A DNA stretch of 64,000 nt, from contig NC_068366.1 of assembly GCF_020536995.1 (NCBI RefSeq), positions 29,587,890 through 29,651,889 on the forward strand, in the 5' to 3' direction. Position numbers and translations under genes: made by a program. The stretch comes from Dreissena polymorpha (Eukaryota; Mollusca; Bivalvia; Myida; Dreissenidae). This document shows positions 1 to 11,275 of this stretch, in pieces. The notes below the pieces were generated by a model. The model was not told the origin of the DNA. It worked only from the letters and a program-made list of their open reading frames with translations, and made no database searches. Every line of letters starts with the position of its first letter. Position 1 is the first letter of the stretch.

Positions 1-2115
1 CCTGTTTGATAACACAAACATATTTTAAAAACTGAAAACAAATCGCTTATAGTGGTAGTGACATTTTGGGCATTATGGCTGGATTCTTATTTAAGTTAGC
101 AGTAAAATTGCGTCATATACAATTGTGTTTCGTTTAGACCTCTTTATTTAAACTCTATTGCATCGAAAGCCTTAGGCTTATTGAAACGCTATGATCGAGT
201 CCGTTTTCCATGACAGTTATGAAAAGTATGCAAATATATGTATGTTTTTTTAATTTAATGTATTTTTAGGATTTAAGTCAAAATTAATGCAAACATAATA
301 AAGTGAAATATATGTTCATGATATTTCAATAATGTTGTTCATTTCAACACAAATCTGCATATAACGATTGCCATCTTAAGCATAACAGTTTCTCTATTAC
401 ATTATTTTAAGTCTAAAATATTGAACAAATCTGTTCTTGAATTTGTTATGATTTACTGATAAATTCTTGGCTTCCTTGACAAGCAGTCTTATCACAATTA
501 ATTTCACTGTTGTGAGGTTTCTGTTTGATGACCAACTATGGTTACAGCTGAGGATAAATACACTCTTATCAGTGGGTCTGATTGAATAAATGATTTTCTA
601 ACTATTGAGTAAGATTTGATTGGTTGCAATATTGCTCGACTTGTCAAATAGTTTGATTAGAGTATTAATGTATCCGTCCAATCTAAATATATTGCAGTTT
701 AGAAATTTGTTGCGTTCTTTTCATTATTTATATTATTATATAGTGAAAATGGGCATTATTTCACATATTGGTTAGATATATTTACCACAGTAATTAACAT
801 TGATATTGACATTAACACTGACATTGTCACATTTATTACGTTCACAATTGTATGGGAGAAAAGAAATATGCTCTATATTGTACTAGTATTGTTAATATAA
901 ATACGACAGCAAAAAGCCATTTAGTTGATATATATTGATTTGAGATTACTGCAATAAAATGTTTGGGTAGGATTAATGTTTTCAGTGATAAAAGGTGCAA
1001 TAGATATTGAATTACCATTATTGATTTTGTGATGTATCTTAAATATTTTATTTGACAGCTCTCAGTCCTCGCTCTTTGTGACAACCACGCTTGGCTACAT
1101 CGATAGCTTATGTTAAGTTTTGAATTATAATGTATATCTGAAGTTAACAATTCATGCTGTTTCCATGTTCCCATGGTTTTGTATATATTTATATCCTCAA
1201 GAGAGAAAGGGTATCTCTTTCATCAGTATTCCCAAATCGAATTCCCAATCATGGACTCATAAAACCTGCTGAATAACTAATCATTCATAAATACTGAATT
1301 ATCATGACCCACTGAAGATAAACCTGACAGAAGAATATTCAGGAAATCCCGCTTACAGAGACTGTAAAGATATAAGGCTTTTATAGAGACAACAGTATCT
1401 GAAATCTTTTGTAAATTGTCTGTAGGACAAATATTGTGTACTTGATCTTTGGGAAATCTTCAAACGTTTTAATGAATATGGAACCTCAGTCTTAGCATTA
1501 ATGATTGTTTGGCTTTAGCAAGAACAGGCTACCACCTCAGATATTTCACCAGCCCGAATCAGTGATATCTAGCCAGAACTTAAATTACTATTCCTTAACC
1601 TATTTTCCTATTTGTGCATTGATTAAACATTGAACAATGAAGATATACGATTAATTTCTGTTTTTTGTTTACGGGAATTAATATCTGACACAAGATCTCT
1701 CTTCACTGTAGGTGTTGATGTCAGCATCCCCCATATCTGGTTGACCTTCACAGTGGTCTAGAATTATTTTTTAAACTAGAATGTATGATTACTTAAAAGA
1801 AAAGTCAACATACAAAATCGTAATCAAGTAAATATAATTCTTAATTCAAAGACTAACAACAACAACTTTATAATAGAAAGACTTTTCACCAAATAGTGCA
1901 GGCTATTCTACTCAAACCACTGTCAGTGTAAAGCTTTGGTTAAGGTAAACATCTCCATATATTGCTGTTTCTAATGCAGATTTTGCCCTGAAACTGAACA
2001 CATGTGTGTTATTTTTGAGGACACTTACTAAGTTCCATAGTTCTTTCTTGCAATATGGCAGAATTATGTACCTTTCATGCTTAAAAATGTAGGTTTAATT
2101 TTTCTTGCAAAATTT
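1..2115. other. AT-rich intergenic stretch
   Basis: I see no coding exon, RNA gene or structured repeat here. Short open frames on both strands have random-looking AT-rich composition and no convincing splice signals. Confidence 0.5.
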
Positions 2116-2116
2116 T

Positions 2117-3360
2117 AAGCTCACCTGATTGCTCAGGTGAGCTTTTGTGACCGGTCTTTGTCCGTCGTCTGTTCGTCCGCATTTGTTCCTAAACACTCTA
2201 GAGGCCACATTTATTGTCTGATCTTCATGAAACTTGGTCAGAAGCTTTGTCCCAATAAAATCTCGATCGAGTTTAAAACTGGGTCGTGCCGGGTCAAAAA
2301 CTAGGTCATAAGGTAAAAGAAACAAACAAACTTGTAAACACTGTATAAGTCACATTTCATGCCCAATTTTCATGTAACTTTGTCAAAATGTTTGTTTTAA
2401 TGATATGTTGGTTGAGTTCAAAAGTGGTTCTGGTCCGTAAAAAAAACATGGCTGCCAGGGGGCGGGGCAGTTTTCCTTATATGGCTGTAGAGAAACCTTG
2501 TTAACACTCTAGAAGTCACAATTTTTGCCCAATCATCATGAAAGTTTTATTGATATCTCGGACTAGTTTGAAAATGGTCGGGATCGGTGAAAAAACATGG
2601 CCGCCAGTGGGCGGGGCATTTTTCTCTATATGTATATAGTGAAAACATGTGAACACTCTAGAAGCCACAATTTTTGCCCAATCATCATGAAAGTTGGTCA
2701 AAACATTGATTTTATTGATATCTCGGACAAGTTTGAAAATGGTCCAGCTCGGTGAAAAAACATGGCCGCCAGTGGGCGGGGCATTTTTCTCTATGAAATT
2801 TGGTCAGAACATTTGTTTCCTTGATATGAGAGTTGAGTTCGAAAATGGTTCCGGTCAGTTGAATAACATGGCTGCCGGGGGGGGGGGGGCATTTTTCTTA
2901 TATTTATATAGAAAACAAAGCTTGTGAACACTCTAGAAGTCACATTTTTTGCCCAATCATCATGAAACTTGGTGAAAAGATTGGTTTTATATATATATCA
3001 CATAATTAATGCCATAATTATTGCCCTTAGATTGTCCAAATTTTCATTATATTATACAAAATCCTTGTAAACACTCTAGAGGTCACAATTTTTTTTCAGA
3101 TTTTATGAATCTTGGTCATAATATTTATTTGTGTAAGCAAAGTTTGATGTTTGGTAAGGGCGGCAACTCAAAATATAGGTCACCAGGTCAAATCTTACAA
3201 AAATAAAATCACACCATGCCAGAGTTCTGGTTCAATAAGGATGAAACTTGACCAGGATGTTTGTCTGTACAATATCTAGGTCAATTTTGACGTTTGGTAA
3301 AGATTGAATGAACCGACTTCTCTCAGGTGAGCGAACTAGGGCCATCTTGGCCCTCTTGTT
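2117..3360 (+). repeat. Tandem-unit dispersed element, family B (CAGGTGAGC hairpin ends)
   Basis: It opens with a perfect short palindrome (AGCTCACCTGA, 4-nt loop, TCAGGTGAGCT at about 2,120-2,146), then a TGTCCGTCGTCTGTTCGTCC tag. Inside are four to five imperfect ~120-170 bp units, each with a CTCTAGAAG…CACA word, a TCATGAAAGTTGGTCA core and a GCCGCCAGTGGGCGGGGC block. It closes with CTCAGGTGAGCGA followed by GGGCCATCTTGGCCCTCTTG. A second copy lies inverted at 24.6-25.5 kb and relics lie at 43.0 and 44-45 kb. Short ORFs inside it are by-products of the unit. I recall similar sequences in bivalve genomes; the class is not settled. Confidence 0.85.
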
Positions 3361-4379
3361 TATCTATGAGACTCGACATTGATATTGGTCTGTACAACAA
3401 GTATATACTAGTCCATCAGGCCAAGTGATAACTAATTAACTAGCTAGAAAATAGCTAATAAGAACTGAGTCAATTGTCTGAAATTTACACAAAATAACTT
3501 GTCAGATGTTGACGTTTAAACCTTAAAGCACAAAGTACTGGGATACATACGCACTATAACTTATTGTTAACATGGGATGTAAACGCTTAGTTCAGTGCAC
3601 AGCACTGTTTCCATAAGTTCCCTTACATTTTATTCATGATGATGTCATTCTTGCATGTGATTAATTTACTGCATCACATTATTTGTTGTATAAATTCATA
3701 CATGCCAGAAATTTTCGGGTCTCAATCGGGACAGTCCATTAAAAATGTCGGGATATTTTACCAAAAATTACTAAAACGATCAATCATGCCCCCTTTACTG
3801 AAGTCAGTAATCAGCTAATTACTTACAAAAGTTAAACCACATAATTTCTGGCAAATATTGACGATAAATGTGTTTAGAATTGCATGAACACAGACGTTCT
3901 CCATTTTCCGGAAGTAAACAAACATGTGCACTATGCGGATGAATCCATATGGGACTTAGGCAACGTTCAGCGGGACGTGCGCACATCGAGCACTGCTTTT
4001 ATTCCACCAATCATACATTAACTCTAAATTTAGATTGATGCAATATGTACAAAATATTTTCTGAAAATCAGTCAAAAACGAAAGTAAATTTATGTCTTTG
4101 GTATCGGTCAGCGCTCGATTTGTTTGACATATAATACACTGAATACATGGAATAGTGCGTAATAATAGTATCTTTGGACTTGAGTTGGGCCTTGAAATAC
4201 AAAAGCAATCTGCGTAATCTGCGGAAAGCGATTTTATGTAAGAATTTTCGAAAGCAAAACAACTAGATTTGATTCAACGTTTTAACCTAACTAGTAGTTA
4301 CATTGATTTAGAATTTAGATAAACCATATTTTGAACAATATATTCACAGAATCTACCATAAAGAACAGGTCTTAAATAG
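3361..4379. other. Intergenic stretch, nothing recognised
   Basis: AT-rich DNA with no supported gene or repeat structure. Earlier parts of the adjoining retroelement remnant may extend into its right end, but I cannot recognise them. Confidence 0.4.
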
Positions 4380-4937
4380 ATCGTGTGAATCCAATACAGA
4401 TGCTGCGTATTTAAACTTACATCTAATTATTGATATTAATATGATTAAGACACGTTAATACGACAAACTTTAAATTGTGAATTTTCCTTTCCTAGATAGT
4501 AACATCCCTAAAGGTCCATCCTATGGTATTTACATTTCGCAGTTAGTACGTTACGCCAGAGTATGTTCATGTGTTAAAGACTTTAAAAACTGTAATCGAA
4601 AATAACGAAAAAATTGCTAAAACAAGTTTTTTTTTAATATAATTACCTATGACGTAAATTTGCTAAATTTCACTCAGAGTATAGTGATTTAATTTCAAAA
4701 TATAATGTTTCTTTAAAATGGCATTTAACTTATGAAATGTCCCACCCATCATTTTATGGAGATGTTTTAAAGAGTGTATGCAAATTAAAATATATTAAAG
4801 CAAATGTTTATATAAAACTTTTCAATTTAATTAACTCATTTTTATCAAAAGGGCATGATGCTGACGTACTTAAAAACTCATGCGCGTTGGTTTTCGATTC
4901 ACTGTATCGTTCTTCTATTAAAATTTGGAATTATTAA
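4380..4937 (+). pseudogene. Fossil retroelement: C-terminal end of a reverse-transcriptase polyprotein
   Basis: Plus-strand segments resemble the C-terminal part of a reverse-transcriptase-bearing polyprotein widespread in aquatic invertebrates. The recognisable words are VNFPFLDSN, PSYGIYISQLVRYARVC and, in the last 66 codons, FYGDVLKSVCKLK. In this family they correspond to the conserved NFPFL, SYGVYISQL and FYGDLVYK blocks downstream of the RT core. The catalytic RT domain is not recognisable nearby, so this is a broken 5'-truncated remnant. A ~0.8 kb repeat starts some 75 bp after it and may be its 3' end. Family assignment rests on remembered motifs; the class (Penelope-like, DIRS-like or other) is undecided. 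Confidence 0.6.
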
Positions 4938-5009
4938 TGGAATGATTATTTTATATGTTTGATTCTTAAATATTCAATAAACATATCTGGATTTATTTGT
5001 AAATCGATT

Positions 5010-5845
5010 TTACAGTACTGTCCCTTTAATATTTTTTATTTTACATTATTTTGCCTTAAATTATATTATATTTTGTTACTGGTGACGTCATCGTGTCATC
5101 GCTTCTAAATTATGTCATCCGACACACTTTCACTGTGTTGGCTACATGCATAGGTCATCGGGTTTATATCGTTAAACTTTATTAATATTTTCTCTCTGAC
5201 GGGCGTTTCTTGTCTTGTTCGATTCATTTTTTAGTAGTCACATAAACAATCAAGTCATGTAATTTGGATTTTTTACAGCCAATATTGCTGCTTCTTCATG
5301 TATTTGCACGATGATGATCTGAAATATTAACTATATGATGCTCTTTTCCTAAATCTTTTTGCAAAAGAAGGAATGTAGTTGACAAGTGTTCGTAATTTCA
5401 TTGCATTCGTTCCTCAAAAAGTTATAACTCGGTTGCTCTGGTCTCCTTCCTACCATTGAGTAATTAAATGGTAACTAAATTTAATGCGTTTTAATTCCCT
5501 TTTATTAGTGTTTAATTTGAGTTGCAATGCTATGAGGTTAAGTTTTATTTACACGTATGTGTATCATGAATATTGCTGGGATAAGGGTGAGATTGGGCGC
5601 TCTAAAACCAGTCTCAACCCCCAGTTAAGATTGTTTAGATTGTTTCAGATTGATTTAGATTGTTTTTTGGATTGACCGTTCCAAGGCGGTGACCGCAGCT
5701 TTATTCTTCTATGTGTGTATATTGTTTTGTATTGTGCCGTGCTGTTTTTGCAATTGGTCACTTGCCATAAAGGACCACAACGTATTTAATAAAAAATGCA
5801 AAACAGCTGGAGCAGCAGGAGTTTCACTTTTTATATTGAATAAGA
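5010..5845 (+). repeat. ~0.8 kb dispersed repeat, copy 1 (possible 3' end or terminal repeat of the adjoining retroelement)
   Basis: It starts at GATTTTACAGTAC and ends near GAGTTTCAC, and aligns along its length with 10,557-11,275 in the same orientation. Shared landmarks include GACGTCA…GTGTCATCGC, CTACATRCATAGGTCATC, TTTGCACGATGATGATCT, GTTCCTCAAAAAGTT and GACCGTTCCAAGGCGGTGAC, followed by an AATAAAAAATGCAA tail. Copies differ by many substitutions and small indels, so they are old. Its position right behind the retroelement remnant suggests a 3' untranslated region or terminal repeat (inference). The 5,484-5,675 ORF inside it is not a gene. Confidence 0.7.
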
Positions 5846-6728
5846 AATAATGAATCATTTTTTCATCAAATTTATTGATGTTTAAGCAAGAAGATGCCAG
5901 TTCCTTATTCGGTTTGAATAAGGATTAAGGATCTGCTTCCTTTTTCCTTAATCATCCGCGCAGAAGAAACTGAATTATAAACACAAACAAACACGTCTAA
6001 ATATACTAGATTGCATTTTTATATCACATAAATTAAAAATAATGTTATATGCTTTAGTTGTTTATGTTAAGTTAGTATTCGAATTAGAAAATTCCGGTTT
6101 AAACAGAAATCCTTTGCAAGCGCGCAGAAAAAAACATGAATATGTAACATTATACATGAAGTAAATGTATTTGAGTTATTTTGTTTTGATTTACTTACGA
6201 ATTGTATGCGTTATTTTTCTGTAAAACCCTATATCAAATATATTTAGCTTGAATAAGAAATGAGGAACTGTTACTTATTCGAATACGGAGTATGGAACTA
6301 GGAAAAAGGAACCAACTAAATTTCCATTCTTACTTGCAGGTTCTTAATTTTACTGTTCACCTATCTTAAAATTGGACATGTTTTTAAATATTTCATTCCA
6401 GTAGTTTGTAAAATAAAGATTCTAAAATTTTTGCAGCTTCTTTGAAGATGTCCCAACAAAGCTTGAAAATTGGCTTGTTTTCAGAGGTCATTTGAAAACT
6501 GATAAAAATTTAGAAAAAAAAATTCTTTCCTCATAAATTGACGCATTGAACAAAAAAAATACGATATTCTCTTTTTCGAATTAAATTTGTATAACGTAAA
6601 GAGTCATAAGACTCGCTCACATGGACCTTACGAAATGTTAAGTGTCATAACATAACTAAAGTGAATCGACTCGTCGACTCATTCAAGAACGTAAGTTCAA
6701 TGTGTCAGTTATTGGCATAAGCATTAGC
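5846..6728. other. Intergenic stretch with short inverted words
   Basis: No gene is supported. Near 5,838-5,960 and 6,250-6,340 there are several TGAATAAGAA / TTCCTTATTCG words in opposite orientations, suggesting a decayed palindromic element of about 0.5 kb. The evidence is too weak to define ends. Confidence 0.3.
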
Positions 6729-7728
6729 TTAAGGGGTGTTGCGGCAGTTTATTTTTTCGAGGATATATTTATAGCAACACCGATGATGCTATTATCACAA
6801 CTCAATATTTTTGTTATCACAATCATCAGAAATGAACGAGTAAGTTCATAATATAATTGTCAGTGGTTCGATCCCAGATGGGGTCAACTTTTATTTTATT
6901 ACTTTTTCTTTACTTTCTTTAATTCCATTCTTGTTTAATACTGGAGCTCATAGTCCTGTTGTTTCCATTTATCAATTTAAAGCATTTAATTACAAACTTC
7001 AAAACATGCCGAAATCTGTAAACAATTACACGTAAGTTATTAATTAATTATTAAGGTCGAGTTTGATACTGTATGGTATTATTTTTGTGATTAAATATTG
7101 TCTTTTATTAATGTCTTTTGGTTAGCTTTTGTAATCCCAGTTAAGATTGTAAACAATTTCTAATGTTTGTGCATATTTCTAACAATCTATGTACCGTTAC
7201 TTGGGTTTTGCCTAATTGCTATATTTTATGAAATTTGACGTTGACGGTAGGGATTGTTAAAACAAAAAAATCTCTGTTAAAAGTGCGGTGACCCCCATTT
7301 TTATTTGTGTTTTATGATGACAATGCGTAGCTGAACATATATTTCGCAGAACTCTATTAGACAGAAAAAACAAATTTACATTCATGTGGTTACAATAGTA
7401 AAAAAATTTGGGTGGCATAACAATTATAAAAAACAATTTTATTGGTAGTGTGTGGTTTAATTAAATGGTATATGATGTATCTTAGCTTATATTATATCTT
7501 TATGTTGCCATTTGTATGCGTTATTAATTATTTTACGCATTTAGAGATTTTTCAGTTTTATTGAAAAAGTAAATGTTATATGATGGTGAATAAAATCAAA
7601 ACAAGGCAGGTGACCCTATGTTTTTATTTCATTTTTCATATAGCATTTGTATTTATATCTTAAATATAAATTTTGGACAAAATCTATTAGATGGAAAGTA
7701 TCAGCAAAACTGCAGCAACACCCCTTAA
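6729..7728. mobile_element. 1.0 kb non-autonomous DNA transposon flanked by TTAA
   Basis: The left end reads TTAAGGGGTGTTGCGGCAGT and the right end is its near-perfect reverse complement (ACTGCAGCAACACCCCTTAA), giving ~22-bp inverted termini with one mismatch and TTAA at both outer edges. There is no transposase frame. Two internal segments (about 7,285-7,380 and 7,600-7,700) repeat each other loosely, sharing GGTGACCC, a TTTTTATTT run and CTATTAGA. TTAA targets are typical of piggyBac and Kolobok superfamilies; the terminal GGGG does not let me choose. A GTGGTTCGATCCC word at about 6,869 looks like a Pol III box B. Confidence 0.75.
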
Positions 7729-9370
7729 CAAAGATTAAACAAGCAGGTGAGCAGGTTAACTGACCTCCGTTATTTGACTAGTGTTGCTTAAAACATCAAA
7801 AATCCAAATTACAACAAAATCAAAACAACATTTCTCTCTGAAAATATAGTCTTATGATATGTCTCTTTTAATTGTGCACATACCTTTTACAGCACTATCT
7901 ATAGATTTATTCGATTGTTTACATCTTCAACGAAAAAAAAGTAAAATTCAATTCTTTGTCAACTCAATATGGCGTCGTTACTAAGCAAATTCACATATTA
8001 CTGATTGTTTGTATTATATAAGCCCTTAAGGATCAAAACTTTCAGTTAGATCACAACAAAATGATCAAATGTTTGCCGTACCTAAACCTCGCACCATGAT
8101 ACAAAATACTAATTTACTAATTGTCCATTTTGCCGAGCACCCTATTTGTTCACTGAACAATTATTCATATTGGTTTTATTGGATAAGCCTTCATTGTTAA
8201 CGACATAGATTGTTCATTTGTCGTTAAAGGATAGTTCTTTCGTAGTTGTTTTGCCCAGCGCACACAATTACATTGGAGAAACCATAACTGATCTTCAAAA
8301 TAAATGTGATTCATTAAGATTTCCCGAACGTTTTACATGAATAAGAATGTTAATGAAGAGTCCGATTATTAAAGCCTACATAATGACAGAATTGGTTCAA
8401 AAACTAAGTACTCTGCCTTTAGTCTGGCGGCATTTATGTGTGACAATAGACACTTCACATTTGCACACGCCGTGTGTAGTTTTCAACAATCACAAACACA
8501 ATGCAGAGACAATCAGGTGGCCAGATGATTGTTTGTGCACAAAATGAATATTTTTTTAGTCTGCGCTTTCGACTCTTTTAATTAATTTTGACGTTTCATT
8601 GCTATGTTTTTTAATGCGCTACCATAGAAATAAACAACAAAGCTCACTTTAAATAACTCATGGCATTTAATGAAAATGAATTGCTTTGCAGTAACTTGAC
8701 AAAGAAGACAATTAAGTATACCGATGTGTAGCACAGCTTTACAATATTAATGTAATCTATAGGAAATATGAAATCAAATGTAACATATATTGCATGCATA
8801 TGCATTTAAGTCAGTCATTATTAAGTTTAGGCTGTTGAAATAACGATATGTATTACGTTTAAATTGAGAAGATCCACTTAGGTCATTTTGCAGAAGGTAC
8901 TGAACTCTAGAATGGTCTTGTTATCAGAAGAAAAAGACAACTGCATGTCTACATAACAAAACTCTTTGACATTTATGTACAGAGTTAGAAATGTTTATGT
9001 AGTTACTTGAAAACAAGATTATTTCTATTCAGTCTCAAATCTATTGAATTTAAAACTCTAATAAAGCGTTTAATGTGTGAATGCAATCTCCGTTGCTAAA
9101 ATGAAAGGAGCCACGTCCTAAACTGCGTTTTTAATGTGTGAATATATGAACACAAACACTTCATTGTATGTAGAATATAAATAATACATTTAAAGCATAA
9201 TTTTGTCTACCACGCAAATTAAATGAGCAGCTTTGAGTTTATTTGTCGTGCAGAAGAATAAGAAAGGCAGCAATCATCAATGTTTAATCGTCAGGTAAAC
9301 TTTAAAACCAAACTATAAACTATGCATATTCTAACGGAAAATAATAATAATAATAAAATCATTGTCACTC
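7729..9370. other. Intergenic stretch, nothing recognised
   Basis: AT-rich sequence with only short random frames. An ATGGCGTCG start context near 7,970 opens just 11 codons and has no donor behind it. Confidence 0.45.
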
Positions 9371-9378
9371 AGTATTGT

Positions 9379-10574
9379 TCATCTTCCTTGCTTCTTTCTG
9401 TTCCGTCGTTCTTCGTTGTTTCTGCGCGACCTATTTCCCCGTCTATTACTGACCGTTCTGTCCGCCGATATCGCTAACTCATCCCAGTGATCATGCCAGG
9501 TAAAAGTCGTTTCGTCGTCGACTAGACCAATGTTTTCGTCTTCAAAGTCATCACCAGATTCTTCCTTTACATGTTGCTCAAAACCCCTCCAGTCCCGAGA
9601 TTTCGCTTTTAAAACATATTTAAATACGTCATCTGTGTGTTGCTCTCCCGTATTGATTTCATGCTTCAGTTTTCTTTCTTCACATTCATCCTTTGCATAT
9701 TGTCGAGCGGTTTTCTGTGCCTTAATGTTTCTTTCAATGTTCTCCATTTGAAACCTCACAAACTCGTTTTTTCTCCTCTCCTCAATTTCACGTTCCTCAT
9801 CCCTGCCCCTGTTCTCTTCGTCAATAGAATATCATGTTCACTTACTTTCTCCCTGCCAGTAACTGACTGTTTTCCTCACCTTAATCCTCGACATTTACAC
9901 ACTCTATAACGCCGTTGTTGCCACATGCAATCACTGCATCCCTTTCTTTCGTTGTCTTCATTTTCACATTCTCCTATATCTACATGTGCATCGCTTTTTT
10001 CGTTTTCGTCCTCCTTTTGATCAACTGATTCGTCATCATCGCGTTTCTCTTCTGTTTCTACATCTGCACTTTGATTTTCATAAATTTTCGCTCCCCTTTT
10101 TATCGTGTCGGTCATCATTGACTCGAGAAAACGTCGTATTTGATATTGGTCGAGAAGGTATCTATAAATGATCCCGTTCCTGTTGGAAACAGCCTCAAGT
10201 GAAAAAACAACATCAGTTTATATTCAGTTCCTGTACTGCCACTAGGCTAAGTGTTAAAAATCTACACATATGTAACTAAAATATTGGAACAGTACACATA
10301 ACTATAGAACAATTTCATTTCGAACTAAGACAACATTTTTCTTAAACCTGGTTACCTTTTATTACATGCGTGATATATTTATTAATTTCTATCTACAATA
10401 TGTGTGCCATACCTCGTAACCTGACGTTACTTCGATTTTCCCATCCTTTTTAATCAGTAGCACTGTGGCTTGGGGGAACGCGCGCTCGTTATTGTTTAGT
10501 TTTATAATTATTTCTTCCGTTTCAGTTTCATTTCGTTTTTTTGTTATTTCATTTGATTTTACAGTACCGCCCCT
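9379..10574 (-). CDS. Three-exon gene of unknown function, charged protein (5' end not found)
   Basis: I do not recognise the family. Exon 1 is open from 10,574 down to 10,413 (54 codons, with FPQATVLLIKKDGKIEV) and ends at GAG|GTATGG. A 219-nt intron ends in a pyrimidine-rich TTTTTTCACTTGAG acceptor. Exon 2 (10,193-9,880; GIIYRYLLDQYQIRRFLES, then a strongly acidic stretch, then C-x2-C and C-x-C pairs) ends at AAG|GTGAGG. Exon 3 (from 9,808 or 9,802 to the TGA at 9,379) continues in matching phase after a 71-nt intron with a weak acceptor. It carries a charged, probably helical, segment and ends in an Arg/Asn/Lys-rich tail. Total is about 300 residues. No in-frame ATG exists in exon 1, so the start lies in an upstream exon or was lost where the 10.6 kb repeat begins. 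Codon phase agreement at both junctions is the main evidence; the gene could still be a pseudogene if intron 2 is not spliced. Confidence 0.5.
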
Positions 10575-11275
10575 TTAATAATAATTTATTTCGTTACTGG
10601 CGACGTCAGCGTGTCATCGCGTCTAAATGACGTCATACAATCTACTTTAACTGTCTTGGCTACATACATAGGTCATCCATCTGACGGGCGTTTCTCGATT
10701 GATTTATTGTTAAGCAATCACATAAACAACCAAGCTATGTAATATGAATCTTTTACTCCCAATATCGCTGCTTCTTCCTGTATTTGCACGATGATGATCT
10801 AAAATATTTACTATATAATTTTAAATTGTTTTGTTAAAAGAAGGGATGTAGTTGACACTTGTTCGTAATTTAATTACATCGTTCCTCAAAAAGTTGTAAC
10901 TCTTTTTCTCTGGGTCTCCTTCCTACCATTTAGTAATTAATTACATGGTAATTAAATTGAATGCATTTGAATTCCCTTTTATTATTGTTTAATTTGAGTT
11001 TCAATGCTATGATGTTCAGTTTTATTTACACTTTTGTATCATGAATATTGCTGGCCAAGTGTGAGGTTGAGCGCTCTTAAACCGGTTTTAACCCCCAGTG
11101 CTTTGCATTGACCGTTCCAATGCGGTGACCCCAGCTTTATTCTTTAATGCGTTCATGTTGTTTCGTATTGTGCTGTTTCGTACTGTTTTAGCCATTGCCT
11201 TAACTAGAGGACCAACAAATTGTATATAATAAAAATGCAATACTGCCCAGCTGCTTTGAGTTTCACTTCTTTATA
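10557..11275 (+). repeat. ~0.7 kb dispersed repeat, copy 2
   Basis: It is homologous over its length with 5,010-5,845, same orientation, starting at GATTTTACAGTAC and ending near GAGTTTCACTTC. No retroelement coding remnant precedes this copy; instead the open frame of exon 1 of the minus-strand gene abuts and slightly overlaps its first bases. It is either a 5'-truncated insertion or a solitary terminal repeat. Confidence 0.7.

Noticed and set aside
9530-10171. Ser/Phe-rich plus frames
   Set aside because: Antisense shadows of the minus-strand three-exon gene.
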